Below, in pieces: positions 6,978 through 15,397 of a stretch of 26,292 nucleotides of DNA. The DNA is from Eubacterium_U album (lineage in GTDB: Bacteria; Bacillota; Clostridia; Lachnospirales; Lachnospiraceae). The stretch spans positions 1 to 26,292 of the forward strand of contig NZ_JAODBU010000016.1 of assembly GCF_025336545.1 (NCBI RefSeq). The letters run 5' to 3'. Made by a program: the position numbers and the translations under genes. The stretch's first letter is position 1, and the number at the start of each line of letters is the position of its first letter. A model generated the notes under the pieces. The model saw only the letters and a program-made list of their open reading frames with translations, was not told the origin of the DNA and made no database searches.

Positions 6978-7709
6978 ATGAAAAAGTATGAGGAATTGGA
7001 TATTACGGATTCATTTATGTTTGCAAAAGTAATGTCTAATAAAGATTTATGTAAGACAATGTTGGAACAGATATTAAATATTAAAATTCGAGAGATAAAA
7101 TATTTGGATTATGAGGATACAATTCAAATTTCATTGGGGTCAAAGGGAGTAAGACTGGACATATATGTTGAAGATGATGAAAATACGGTTTTTAACTTAG
7201 AAATGCAAACGACAAAATATGAAGAACTACCTAAAAGATCACGATATTATCAGGATATTATTGATTTAAACCTGATTGAAAAAGGTGAAGCATATGATAT
7301 ACTTAATACAAGTTATGTAATTTTTATTTGCACTTTTGATTTTTTTAAAAGCAATAAAAGTATGTATGAATTTGAAAATATATGTATTAATAAGCCGGAA
7401 TTAAAATTAAATGACGGAACGCATAAAATTTTCTTAAATACCAAGGAAGATAGAAGCGGCATAAGCAAAGAGTTGAAATTATTATTAGATTATTTCGATG
7501 GCAAAGAACCGGAAAGCAAACTTGCTAAGAAAATTGATCAGAAAGTGTTTGAAGCCAAAAGAAATGACCAATGGAGGCGAGAGTATATGTCATATCAGAT
7601 GGAATTAAATCAGCAGTATAGGAATGGAAAGGAAGAAGGAAGAAAAGAAGGAATAGACGATATGAGTAAGCTGATAAAAATGCTAATATCAGAAAATAAA
7701 TATGAATAA
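6978..7709 (+). CDS. Rpn-family PD-(D/E)XK nuclease (transposase-like)
   Basis: A 243-residue member of the Rpn/PDDEXK_2 family, DNA endonucleases linked to recombination and often annotated as transposases. The N-terminus (ELDITDSFMFAKVMSN...LCKTMLEQIL) and the catalytic core (RLDIYVEDDENTVFNLEMQ, giving the D...ExQ signature at about residues 54-74) are typical. The C-terminus is a charged helix (GKEEGRKEG). GGAGG at 6962-6966 suits either ATG 6978 or TTG 6975; ATG is chosen. After the TAA at 7707-7709 the same frame continues as LEKAVNDEEYQKALMRKYRITK to a TAG at 7776-7778, which matches the usual family ending. The stop therefore trims about 23 residues beyond the nuclease core. Confidence 0.85.
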   Translation: MKKYEELDITDSFMFAKVMSNKDLCKTMLEQILNIKIREIKYLDYEDTIQISLGSKGVRLDIYVEDDENTVFNLEMQTTKYEELPKRSRYYQDIIDLNLIEKGEAYDILNTSYVIFICTFDFFKSNKSMYEFENICINKPELKLNDGTHKIFLNTKEDRSGISKELKLLLDYFDGKEPESKLAKKIDQKVFEAKRNDQWRREYMSYQMELNQQYRNGKEEGRKEGIDDMSKLIKMLISENKYE

Positions 7710-7813
7710 CTAGAAAAAGCAGTAAATGATGAGGAATACCAGAAGGCACTAATGAGAAAATACAGAATAACTAAATAGAACAGTGAACATAAATAAAATT
7801 TGGAGGAATTAAT

Positions 7814-8437
7814 ATGGATAAGAAGGCAATTTATAACTTGACTTATGGGGTATTTATGGTATCCACTAAGGCAGGGGATGTGATTAATGGATGTATTACA
7901 AATACATGTATTCAGGTGGCTAATAATCCGGTTAGAATAGCCGTGTCGGTGCTTAACAGTAATTATACATGTGAATTAATTAAAAAGAGCGGAATTTTAG
8001 CAGTTAGCATTTTAGATAGTGATTGTACGTTTGAGTCTATAAAGCATTTTGGTTTCCAATCAGGAAGAGATGTGAACAAGTTCTCAAATATTACACCACC
8101 AACTGATAATGAAGGAATTCCTTATCTTGGATGGCAGTCATGTGCAGTTATAAGTGGTAAGGTTGTTGAAAAGCATGACCTTGGAACACACACTTTGTTT
8201 ATTGCAGAAGTTACAGATGCAAAAGTTTTAAGTGAAAAAGAACCATTGACTTATGCACAATATCAAAATGAAATAAAACCAAAGCCTAAAAAGGATGATG
8301 AAAGTAACGGAAGAAAAATAGTAGGCTGGAGATGTAAAATCTGCAATTATGTATATGAAGGAAGTGAGTTGCCTAAAGATTATGTATGCCCAGTTTGTGG
8401 ACATGGCGCAGATGATTTTGAACCAATTTACGCTTGA
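7814..8437 (+). CDS. flavin reductase-rubredoxin fusion (high-molecular-weight rubredoxin)
   Basis: A 207-residue redox protein. Residues 1-155 form a flavin reductase-like FMN-binding domain (starting YNLTYGVFMVSTKAGDVINGCITNT) and residues 171-207 a rubredoxin domain with C174, C177, C192 and C195 (CKIC...CPVC) for one iron. In clostridia such proteins pass electrons from NAD(P)H to flavodiiron proteins in oxygen or nitric oxide detoxification; that role is from family knowledge, and no flavodiiron gene is adjacent. The start follows TTGGAGG. Transcription is ended by the perfect hairpin at 8488-8535. Confidence 0.92.
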   Translation: MDKKAIYNLTYGVFMVSTKAGDVINGCITNTCIQVANNPVRIAVSVLNSNYTCELIKKSGILAVSILDSDCTFESIKHFGFQSGRDVNKFSNITPPTDNEGIPYLGWQSCAVISGKVVEKHDLGTHTLFIAEVTDAKVLSEKEPLTYAQYQNEIKPKPKKDDESNGRKIVGWRCKICNYVYEGSELPKDYVCPVCGHGADDFEPIYA

Positions 8438-8487
8438 TAGAAAGATGTTGATTTTGTGGTAGCATAATATAAAATTGCGAGAAGAAT

Positions 8488-8535
8488 AAAAAGAAGCATA
8501 TTCTAGCTGAAATTACGTTAGAATATGCTTCTTTT
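8488..8535 (+). terminator. rho-independent terminator
   Basis: AAAAGAAGCATATTCTA (8489-8505) pairs with TAGAATATGCTTCTTTT (8519-8535) around a 13-nt loop, with a T run at the end. It terminates the flavin reductase-rubredoxin gene. A truncated methyltransferase frame begins at the very next base. Confidence 0.85.
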
Positions 8536-8944
8536 ATGGCTGGCTTTACACCTGTGGCATCTGTGGAAATAATGGATGCGGCAGTGGAAACATATAAATA
8601 CAACTTCATTGAACAAAAAGGATTCAATGAAACCGTAGAAACTAGAGACATAAGGGAAGAGGAAGTTAAGCAAAAGCTTTATGATGAAATAGGAGAAAGA
8701 CATGTAAACTTGGTGGTTGGAGGATTCCCATGCCAAGGATTTTCAATGTCGGGAAACAGGGTAATAACTGATGAAAGAAATAGCTTGTATTTGGAAATGA
8801 AGAAGATTGTTGAACGCCTTAAGCCGGAATATGTGGTAATGGAAAATGTTGAAGGATTGCGTTCAATGATGAATGGAGCAATAGAAAAGAAAATCATAGA
8901 AGATTACAAGAAAATTGGATATGACATTAATGTAACCATTTTAA
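8536..8944 (+). pseudogene. C5 DNA-cytosine methyltransferase fragment
   Basis: About 135 residues match a Dcm-type methyltransferase from inside motif I (AGFTPVASVEIMDAAVETYKYNF, SAM-binding region) through motif IV with the catalytic cysteine (GGFPCQGFS, PCQ at residues 65-67) and motif VI (MENVEGLRSM, ENV at 103-105). It stops matching after DINVTILN, before motif VIII. The first loop of motif I, the target-recognition region and motifs IX-X are missing, so it cannot be active. It starts at the last T of a terminator and ends where a lectin-like frame begins. No restriction enzyme gene is adjacent. Confidence 0.85.
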
Positions 8945-9787
8945 ATTGGAAAAAATGGGCATTTATGTTCAATTACATCGGCAGGTGAACAAGAAAAAAT
9001 AGAAGAGGAAATTAAAAAAATAGATTCTGCAAATTTAATGAATAATTATTGGATTGGAACATATGAAAACTTTCAGTATGAGGAATGGACATGGATTATT
9101 GATGAAGAATTTTTATTTAATAATTGGGCGTATGATGAACCTAATAATTATCATAACATAATAGAAGGATATGGTCATATCATTACAGGAGATTATACTT
9201 CTGTAAACAAGTATAAAACATTGGGTACTTGGAATGATTCATCACAAGATGGAGCTGGTTACGCAAATACATTTTTTGATTTAAAAAACTACGGATTCAT
9301 ATGCAAAATAGACAACGTAAATGTAAATATTTCAGATCATGATTATTCGGATAAAAAAGTTACAGTTAATGGTAAATTTCCTTTTGAAATGGGAACTGGT
9401 GGAAATAGTACAACAACTGATTTCTACTATAGAGACAGTTATTTTAGTGAAGATTCATCATCATATAATGCAAGTTTAGCATCAATGTCTATTAGTATGG
9501 CTCTTGCTGGTTTTGGGACACCTAATAGTAAGGATGAACCCAAAAATTTTAATAAAAATATCGTAGAAGTGTATAATCAAATAGGATTTAAAGATGAATA
9601 CAGTTGTATATATGATTTTGATAAAGAAGAAAAATTGTATAACTCGCATGCAAACTTATTATTTTATGACACATCTTTAAGTGGACCAAATTCTACAGAT
9701 AACTCAATAGGTGTTCATATTGCAAAAAAAAGAATAAAAATAAATGATAAAATAAAAACTCTTTTGTCTGTAGTAGCCTGCAAATAA
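8945..9787 (+). pseudogene. C-type-lectin plus lipase-like exported protein fragment
   Basis: The frame is open from 8945 to 9787 but has no start codon of its own at the 5' end; the ATG at 9038 is internal to the domain. Residues from GKNGHLCSITSAGEQEKI through YWIGTYENF, FNNWAYDEPNN, GTWND and YGFICKID form most of a C-type lectin-like domain. After a linker, YYRDSYFSEDSSSYNASLASMSISMALAGFG and NSIGVHIAKKRI resemble the N-terminal part of lipase/esterase-like surface proteins of Lachnospiraceae. The signal peptide and the catalytic half are missing. This is the middle of a large extracellular protein, cut at both ends, with the IS110 remnant right after it. Confidence 0.65.
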
Positions 9788-9893
9788 AAAGTCAAGGCTA
9801 ATCTAAAGAACATTGAAAATTTTATACAGGTTGAAAATTAGGTATCAAAATAAAACCACCACACTAGTGCTGGTCTGAAAATCGTAGTTATAA

Positions 9894-10192
9894 TTAGGAT
9901 TCTGGAAGAGATGAAAGATATTCTTTCACTCGTCCATAGTAGATTCTTAGAAACTTGTTGGCACCAGCCGTTATATAGACATAATAGGGTTTACCTTGAG
10001 CACGTTTCTTGTCTAAGAACTGATACACAGGATCATCCTATGGTTTGGTCTTGATTAAAGCGTCCATTACCTGAAATAAGGTTTTTCGTGGGTCAGTTTG
10101 ATTTCAAAAGGTGTGGAAACAATTTCACCAAAAGGTCGCATAATAGCAACCATACTTTTACCTTTTGAAACATCAATACCTACTGCGTTCAT
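9894..10192 (-). mobile_element. IS110-family transposase remnant with internal deletion
   Basis: Minus strand. From ATG 10192 the frame reads MNAVGIDVSKGKSMVAIMRP, the start of IS110 transposases with the first DEDD aspartate, for about 40 residues. The other end reads LFQVMDALIKTKP, a TAG, then DDPVYQFLDKKRAQGKPYYV...ANKFLRIYYGRVKEYL to TAA at 9894, the typical C-terminus. About 300 residues in between, including the rest of the RuvC-like and the serine-containing domains, are gone, and the two parts are in different frames. The element is dead. Its terminal regions (about 9840-9893 and 10193-10400) are retained. Confidence 0.88.
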
Positions 10193-10400
10193 AAATTTGT
10201 CACTCCTTAAGATTATTGCAATGGATAAATATCAGTTTTACTCATTGCCTATTCGATCTACTGTGGTGTGACACGAATGCACCTATGGCGATTCAACCTG
10301 CATAAAACGAACGCTGCGAATGAGGAGCTGGTTATCAGTCTTTTTTACGGACGCGAAGTCCAAGAAAGGAGAAGATATCCAATTGCTACCTACATTCTAA
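10193..10400 (-). ncRNA. retained IS110 left-end non-coding region (candidate bridge RNA locus)
   Basis: About 200 nt upstream of the transposase start, noticeably more GC-rich than its surroundings, with no coding potential on either strand. In the IS110 group (as opposed to IS1111) the non-coding end upstream of the transposase encodes the bridge RNA that specifies target and donor. Position and length fit, but I did not resolve the two recognition loops. The exact element end is not determined. Confidence 0.4.
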
Positions 10401-10485
10401 CAGCTTAAGCAACAAGATGGATAATTCCTTACTGGCTGTAAGGGTTATTAACCATAAATATATTGTAGTAGAAAGGAAATAGAAA

Positions 10486-10962
10486 ATGTTTAAAACAAAA
10501 TCGGGACGAAATATTTCATATTTCGGAAATGAATACACAAAAGAAATACATAGAAAAAATGGAAATAATTGCAAGATAAAAACTATTGATGAATTGTTCG
10601 AAATTTTACTTGATGTTTGGTGTAGAGAAACAGCCTATCCTAGCTGTCAAAAAGAGTATGATGAGGAAAATGATCCTACATATGGACAGTGTGCAATAAC
10701 AGCAACGCTGGTTTATGATATGTTTGGAGGCACAATTCATAAAATAAGAGTTTCAGGCGGTGGTACTCATTATTTCAATAAAATTAACGAACATTATATT
10801 GATTTAACAAGTGATCAATTTAATTTGTATGATATTTATGTAGATTATAGCAATAATGAACTTGTAAAACGAGAGTACTGTGGAAAGAATGCCGATACAT
10901 TGAAAAGATATAAATTATTGGTGCAGGCTATTGATAACAAAGTGAATAAAGAAAAAATTTAA
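10486..10962 (+). CDS. YunG-family protein
   Basis: A 158-residue protein matching the YunG pattern: WCRETAYPSCQKEY, then DPTYGQCAITATLVYDMFGGTIHKIRV, then GGTHYFNKINEHYIDLTSDQF. The conserved GQC, the histidine in THYFN and the aspartate of IDLT resemble a cysteine-protease/transglutaminase-like arrangement (C..H..D), but the family has no established function. The start has GAAAGGAA upstream. It follows the IS110 left end closely and could have been captured with it. It is followed by a non-coding stretch containing a short decayed frame (about 11031-11101). Confidence 0.75.
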   Translation: MFKTKSGRNISYFGNEYTKEIHRKNGNNCKIKTIDELFEILLDVWCRETAYPSCQKEYDEENDPTYGQCAITATLVYDMFGGTIHKIRVSGGGTHYFNKINEHYIDLTSDQFNLYDIYVDYSNNELVKREYCGKNADTLKRYKLLVQAIDNKVNKEKI

Positions 10963-11164
10963 AGTAAATTTCAGATATTTATAGTTGAAAATGGAAAAAG
11001 AGTTGTTGTGAAATAGACTATCGTAAGAAGCATCAATTGAACAAGAACCATATACTGAGGCAGAATTGAAAATAAATCTAAATTCATACAGACAAATATA
11101 ACGATATAATTTGCCGGCTTAGTTGATAAAGGAAAAATCAATTATAAAAAGAAAGGGTATTACA

Positions 11165-11803
11165 ATGAATAATGAGCAGATGATAAAAATTAAAAATTTT
11201 GATTATTTAAATCAGAACATATTAAAGGGGAAAATTCTTTTTACAGGTTCATCACTGATGGAACAGTTTCCTATTTGTGAAATTGCAAGAAGCAAAGGAT
11301 TTGATGAGGTAATTTATAATCGAGGCGTTGGTGGATTGAATACAGATGAGTTTTTGGAGAACATTAATACATTGCTTTTAGACCTTGAACCATCAAAGAT
11401 ATTTATCAATATAGGAACAAATGATATTACGGAATCTCGATATGGAGATAAGTGGATGTCACATCTGATGGACAATTTTTGCAAAATTATTGAAACTACA
11501 AAAGATAGTATTCCTAATGCAGAAATTTATATAATGGCATTTTATCCTGCAAATTTACATTTGCCTTGGCATACAGAAGAGGCAATTCAATGGATGAAGC
11601 TTAGAACTCCTGAAAACATTCAAATGTGCAATGAGCATTTGAAAGAAATCGCAAATAAATATGAATGCTATTATATTGACTGCAATGCAGGTCTCGTTAA
11701 TGAAAATGGAGAACAAAAAACAGAGTATGCAATTGACGGTGTGCATATGTATGCAAATGGATATTTGAATGTTTTTGAGGTAGTAAAATCCTATTTGAAT
11801 TAA
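11165..11803 (+). CDS. SGNH/GDSL-type hydrolase
   Basis: A 212-residue single-domain hydrolase with no signal peptide. Block I is FTGSSLMEQF (catalytic serine S30 or S29), the glycine block GVGGLNTDEF at about 54-63, block III GTND at 84-87, and block V DGVHMYANGY with D191 and H194. It probably acts on small esters or acetylated carbohydrates. The start at 11165 follows AAAGGG; an extension to 11123 lacks a ribosome binding site. A fragment matching its residues of about 79-119 is duplicated at 19650-19804. Confidence 0.87.
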   Translation: MNNEQMIKIKNFDYLNQNILKGKILFTGSSLMEQFPICEIARSKGFDEVIYNRGVGGLNTDEFLENINTLLLDLEPSKIFINIGTNDITESRYGDKWMSHLMDNFCKIIETTKDSIPNAEIYIMAFYPANLHLPWHTEEAIQWMKLRTPENIQMCNEHLKEIANKYECYYIDCNAGLVNENGEQKTEYAIDGVHMYANGYLNVFEVVKSYLN

Positions 11804-11843
11804 TCGTTTATTTTATATTAAACAAATATAGGAGCATAAAAAT

Positions 11844-12329
11844 ATGAATAATATTGAAATTATATTTTTTGAAGAATACAAAAAATTAGATAATTTATGT
11901 AAAGATTTACTGGGAAGCAATCAAGGAATTACGCAGTATGTAAATGAAATGGAACAAATACCATTTGAGAAAAGCAAACTTGTTGAGTCATGGCAATACG
12001 ATTATAAAATGCTTAAGCATATAAGATGGATACGTAATAATATAGCTCATAATAATGGAGATTCAGAATGTAGCGAAAGTGATGTACAATATGTAAAAAA
12101 TTTTTATCAAAGAATAATTAATAGAACAGATTCATTTTCATTAATAAATGTTGAAATTAGAAAAGCAGAAGACAATCAAGCTAGTAAAAATATTACAAAT
12201 GAAAATGTGGATAATGTTGTAAGTAGAGATAATAGTAATAATGTATTTATAGGAATAACAATGATTGCATTAATAATTATTTTGGTAATATTTGTTTTGA
12301 TGATACATTATTTTATGATAAATGATTAA
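11844..12329 (+). CDS. membrane-anchored protein with a HEPN-like RNxxxH motif
   Basis: A 161-residue protein. The helical N-terminal 100 residues contain HIRWIRNNIAHNNGD at about 59-73, which carries an R-N-x-x-x-H motif like the active site of HEPN ribonuclease domains. A charged linker (about 101-130) leads to one transmembrane helix near the C-terminus (IGITMIALIIILVIFVLMIHYF) with a short tail. It resembles uncharacterised Lachnospiraceae proteins, possibly DUF6548, recalled not searched. AGGAG precedes the start. Whether the motif is catalytic is unknown; no antitoxin partner is adjacent. Confidence 0.6.
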   Translation: MNNIEIIFFEEYKKLDNLCKDLLGSNQGITQYVNEMEQIPFEKSKLVESWQYDYKMLKHIRWIRNNIAHNNGDSECSESDVQYVKNFYQRIINRTDSFSLINVEIRKAEDNQASKNITNENVDNVVSRDNSNNVFIGITMIALIIILVIFVLMIHYFMIND

Positions 12330-12336
12330 AACTAAA

Positions 12337-12389
12337 AACTGCATATATAATTTTCACGTGTTAAAAAAGATAAATGAATATATGCAGTT
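12337..12389. terminator. 11-bp hairpin after the membrane protein gene
   Basis: AACTGCATATA (12337-12347) is inverted at TATATGCAGTT (12379-12389), with a 31-nt loop and a T/A-rich tail. The large loop makes it a weak terminator candidate. Confidence 0.35.
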
Positions 12390-12425
12390 AATAATTAGAA
12401 GAATTTGTATAAATGGAGTTCGAAA

Positions 12426-12800
12426 ATGACAAAGGAAGAATGGTACAAACAACTATTTAGCAGACTTAATAATTCAAAATTTCGCAGTAGTTTTCATTTA
12501 AAACAAAAGGATATTGATTACATAAATGAAAAGGGAATGGAAACTATAAGGGAACATGCAAGAGAATTTATTTTTAAAAGAGAAGCTCCTGCATTTATTC
12601 CAAATGACGGAAAGCAAACTCCAACAAAAGGACATCCGGTGTTTGTTGCTCAGCATGCAACAGCTACATGTTGCAGAGAGTGTATCAGAAAGTGGCATAA
12701 AATTCAGCCGGGAAAAGAATTAAGCAGAATTCAGCAGGATTATTTGGTAGATGTAATTATGACATGGATTCAGAGTGAAGTGGACAGGTACAATAATTGA
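12426..12800 (+). CDS. DUF4186 domain protein
   Basis: A 124-residue protein that is almost entirely the DUF4186 domain: LFSRLNNSKFRSSFHLKQKD, IREHAREFIFKREAPAFIPNDGKQTPTKGHPVFVAQHATATCCRECIRKWHKI. The conserved histidines and CCREC cysteines suggest a metal site. The function of the family is unknown. The start is 12426, with GGAG 7 nt upstream; the earlier ATG at 12405 has none. The next small gene begins 17 nt after its stop, so they are probably translated from one transcript. Confidence 0.85.
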   Translation: MTKEEWYKQLFSRLNNSKFRSSFHLKQKDIDYINEKGMETIREHAREFIFKREAPAFIPNDGKQTPTKGHPVFVAQHATATCCRECIRKWHKIQPGKELSRIQQDYLVDVIMTWIQSEVDRYNN

Positions 12801-12817
12801 AGGAACGGAGTAATAAA

Positions 12818-13006
12818 ATGTGGAAAATTAAGCATATATTTGATGGCGATTATGGATGTGAAGAACGTTCTGAAAGTGAAAAGCCAAAGGTGACAGTTAC
12901 ACTTGTAAATGAAAATAATGAGAAAAAAATCATATCAGTAGAAGACAAGTGGCTTATGGATAATAACTTAGATGAAGGCGACGAATGGCCTGAAAATTTG
13001 TTGTAA
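12818..13006 (+). CDS. small acidic protein downstream of DUF4186
   Basis: 62 residues (MWKIKHIFDGDYGCEER..., ending DEGDEWPENLL), strongly acidic, without membrane segments. ACGGAG lies 7-8 nt before the ATG. An in-frame TTG at 12797 overlapping the previous stop is an alternative but has no ribosome binding site. It resembles the small companion proteins found next to DUF4186 and HicB-like genes in clostridia, but I cannot assign a function. Confidence 0.6.
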   Translation: MWKIKHIFDGDYGCEERSESEKPKVTVTLVNENNEKKIISVEDKWLMDNNLDEGDEWPENLL

Positions 13007-13043
13007 TAAATTGTTTGAAATTTGAGAATATTAAAAAGAAAGT

Positions 13044-13104
13044 CACCGGTCAATTGAATATGCATCCAATCAAGTAAGTAGGGTGCGTATCACAATTACC
13101 GGTG
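13044..13104. terminator. bidirectional hairpin between convergent genes
   Basis: CACCGGTCAATTGAATATGC and onward (13044-13067) pairs with 13081-13104 ending ACCGGTG, an imperfect stem of about 20 bp including GC-rich ends. It lies between the plus-strand small acidic gene and the minus-strand anti-sigma gene, where a shared terminator is expected. Confidence 0.5.
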
Positions 13105-13152
13105 CTGTTAATTATATTTAAATATTTGATTTACAGAAAAACTTTCACGCTT

Positions 13153-14226
13153 TTAGTTTGTCATATCAAATGTGTTATTTCCCGGAAGAGTTATTGACTT
13201 AATATCATCAAGATTTCCAATAACTCCGGTGAATACAGTATATTTAGAACGTTTGCTGCCATTTTCTACAGAATCAATCTGAGAAATAACTTTAGGCGAG
13301 GTTTCTTTACCTTTAATATTTAATGTTGCAATACCGGTATTAAGTTCATCTATTACATCTATTAATGGTAAAGTGTTTTTTTCACCCTTATGGTATGAAT
13401 AGTAGATTGTGTATTCAATAGGTGTGATAATTATTTCATTAATATAAACCTTTTTGTTGTTATATTTTTCGCCTAAATCAATTTCCCTATTAAATGTTTT
13501 TCTAAGTTCTTCAGTACCATGTTTTAAATCCCAGGATATTTTCCAATTGCCATTTACAAAAGTTTCATCTTCAGAATAAACTGTATGACCTGTAGCATAA
13601 AAAGATTTTATTTCCATAGTAATATTTTCAAAATCTAAATCACGTTCATTATCAACATCAAAACCGTAAGTGTAACTTGTATCATCTGATTTATAATGAT
13701 TAGCATATCCTGTTGCCCATGACAGACCAACTTGTTTACCATTAGATTTTGTACAATAAAAATCAACGTCCATAAAGACATCAACCAAATCATAGCCCAT
13801 ATCTTCTACAGTTTTTTCCCATTTTCCATAATCAACCTTAAAATAAACGTATGCAATATTATTGTCAGCTACAGTTTCCACAAGTTCGACGGAAATACCT
13901 TTATCTTCACACTTAATGTTTTTTAAATTTGAATCAGTATAAATAGTGTCATATCCGTTTTTAATAAGATATTGTTCATGTGTTTCTTTCTCTGTAGTTT
14001 TAATAACCTTATTTTTAACGTGTGAATCCATATGTAAAATATAGTTAATTGCATAAACACTGCCATTTGATAATAAAATACAGGCTAGTGCAATAGAAGC
14101 AACTTTAAGTAATCGCGGATAAGAATGTTTCTTTTTTGTATCCTTAACAGAATTTAATATTTTGTTGTCGATTTTTTCAGATGTTTTAATTTCATCATAT
14201 ACTTTTTTATATTCATTAACATCCAT
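13153..14226 (-). CDS. DUF4179-type anti-sigma factor
   Basis: A 357-residue protein. A cytoplasmic N-terminal region (1-37, charged, EIKTSEKIDNKILNSVKDT) is followed by one transmembrane helix (about 40-60, KVASIALACILLSNGSVYAI) and a large extracellular part with beta-strand-rich repeats, as in DUF4179 proteins paired with ECF sigma factors. The gene starts inside the end of the sigma gene (11-nt overlap), so the two are translationally coupled. The expected role is to hold the sigma factor at the membrane until a surface signal is sensed. The signal is unknown. Confidence 0.85.
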   Translation of the reverse strand: MDVNEYKKVYDEIKTSEKIDNKILNSVKDTKKKHSYPRLLKVASIALACILLSNGSVYAINYILHMDSHVKNKVIKTTEKETHEQYLIKNGYDTIYTDSNLKNIKCEDKGISVELVETVADNNIAYVYFKVDYGKWEKTVEDMGYDLVDVFMDVDFYCTKSNGKQVGLSWATGYANHYKSDDTSYTYGFDVDNERDLDFENITMEIKSFYATGHTVYSEDETFVNGNWKISWDLKHGTEELRKTFNREIDLGEKYNNKKVYINEIIITPIEYTIYYSYHKGEKNTLPLIDVIDELNTGIATLNIKGKETSPKVISQIDSVENGSKRSKYTVFTGVIGNLDDIKSITLPGNNTFDMTN

Positions 14227-14701
14227 ACTGTTTATCCTCCTCTAAATTCATTTTTAAGAGCTCACGTCCTCTTTTTAATCTCATTTTAATTGCTGATTCT
14301 TTACAGCCAAGTATTTCACCAATTTGCTTACAGGAATATCCTTCGTAATAATGCAGATACATTGGAGCTTTACATTTGTCAGGGAGGTTTAGAACCATTT
14401 GCAGTAAATCATTATATTCTGAAGAAAATGATTCTCCCAGTAAGTCTTCATGATTAAAAATATCTCTTTTCTTATTCCAAAATAATTTCAGGTGATTTTT
14501 GGAGAGATTAATTGAAATTCTAATGAGCCATCTTTTTTCATGTTCATCTGTTTCAAAAGCTTTGTTACTACAATAAAGTTTTGTAAAAACTTCCTGCAAA
14601 ATATCTTCAGCGTCATTTGGATTTTTTACATATGTGAAGATTATTCTGAAAAGAAGATCCTTGTACTTGTAGTATTTCTCTTCGAATTGCTGAGTACTCA
14701 T
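14216..14701 (-). CDS. ECF-type RNA polymerase sigma factor
   Basis: A 161-residue sigma-70 family ECF factor. Region 2 spans about residues 9-75 (YKDLLFRIIFTYVKNPNDAEDILQEVFTKLY...EHEKRWLIRISINLSKNHLK) and region 4 about 100-150 (LPDKCKAPMYLHYYEGYSCKQIGEILGCKESAIKMRLKRGRELL). The start at 14701 (MSTQQFEEKY) fits the family; AAAGGAG lies 14 nt upstream, and a GTG at 14725 with the same frame is an alternative. The next gene is its anti-sigma factor. The promoter at 14728-14757 looks sigma-A-type rather than autoregulated. Confidence 0.92.
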   Translation of the reverse strand: MSTQQFEEKYYKYKDLLFRIIFTYVKNPNDAEDILQEVFTKLYCSNKAFETDEHEKRWLIRISINLSKNHLKLFWNKKRDIFNHEDLLGESFSSEYNDLLQMVLNLPDKCKAPMYLHYYEGYSCKQIGEILGCKESAIKMRLKRGRELLKMNLEEDKQYGC

Positions 14702-14727
14702 AATTTGAATTGTTTCTCCTTTCACCT

Positions 14728-14757
14728 TATATACAGTCGGGAAGCGGTAATGGTCAA
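14728..14757 (-). promoter_or_regulatory. promoter of the ECF sigma operon
   Basis: On the minus strand TTGACC (14752-14757) is followed 18 nt later by TATATA (14728-14733), just upstream of the sigma gene. Confidence 0.5.
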
Positions 14758-14758
14758 T

Positions 14759-14816
14759 TTTTAAATAATAGAAAATTTAAATAATAGTTAAATAATAAAA
14801 CTTAAGCTTAAATAAT
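14759..14816. repeat. TTAAATAAT direct repeats
   Basis: At least four copies of TTAAATAAT or TTAAATAATA occur within about 55 nt immediately upstream of the ECF sigma promoter. It is extremely AT-rich. It could be an UP element-like or regulator-binding tract, or simple AT-rich decay. Confidence 0.4.
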
Positions 14817-14910
14817 ATAACACATATATTTTACGCGAAAAAGAAGATTACTAGGGAAATAAATTGCTATTGAAAGTGAGCGATGGTAATATATTATGTA
14901 AAATAAAAAT

Positions 14911-15329
14911 CATACTTATATAAACATGATGGCTTTATACGATTAGAAAATTAAAAGAAAATCTTATGATTTGGAATAAATAGTAGAATGTCGGTTTGTA
15001 AAGGATAATTTTGGGTTGCTTTATCCGATGACAGAGTAATTGGTACAATCGGACTCATGTTGAAGGAGAAAAATTGTACTGTTTTGAAAAAATTTTTTGT
15101 AGAGAAGGCGTTTCGTTCACAGAAAGTAGGACTTTCATTATACAATGAACTTTTGAAGTATGCTAACAGCAAAGGTATTGAGCATATAATTTTGGATACA
15201 CCTGCGGTTGCTCATATCTCACATAGGTTTTATGAAAAAGCTGGTTTTAAAAGAATTAATTCAGAAGAACTACCAGTACCATATTCCTATCCGGACAGGG
15301 ATAGCATACTATATCTGTTGAATCTATAA
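14911..15329 (+). pseudogene. chimeric GNAT acetyltransferase pseudogene
   Basis: The 52 nt at 14911-14962 match the leader and first codons of the intact GNAT gene at 21956-22007 with about five differences, including ATG changed to ACG at the start. The frame then stops. From about 15003 a different GNAT follows: FWVALSDDRVIGTIGLML, then the acetyl-CoA-binding region with FRSQKVGLSLYNELLKYA, and HRFYEKAGFKRI, ending at 15329. A one-base loss in a T run near 15006 probably explains the TAA before FWVAL. The internal ATG at 15057 would lack the first half of the domain. Confidence 0.7.
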
Positions 15330-15397
15330 AGTTATGTTTATAAGTATTTTGTCAAATCAAAAACTATACACAATTATAAGATTAGAGGAGAAAGAAT

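Noticed and set aside
8536..8988. Functional restriction-modification system
   Set aside because: The methyltransferase lacks motifs VIII-X, the recognition domain and its N-terminus, and no endonuclease gene is adjacent.
9894..10192. Active IS110 element
   Set aside because: The transposase has lost about three quarters of its coding sequence, has a frame change at the deletion and an in-frame TAG.
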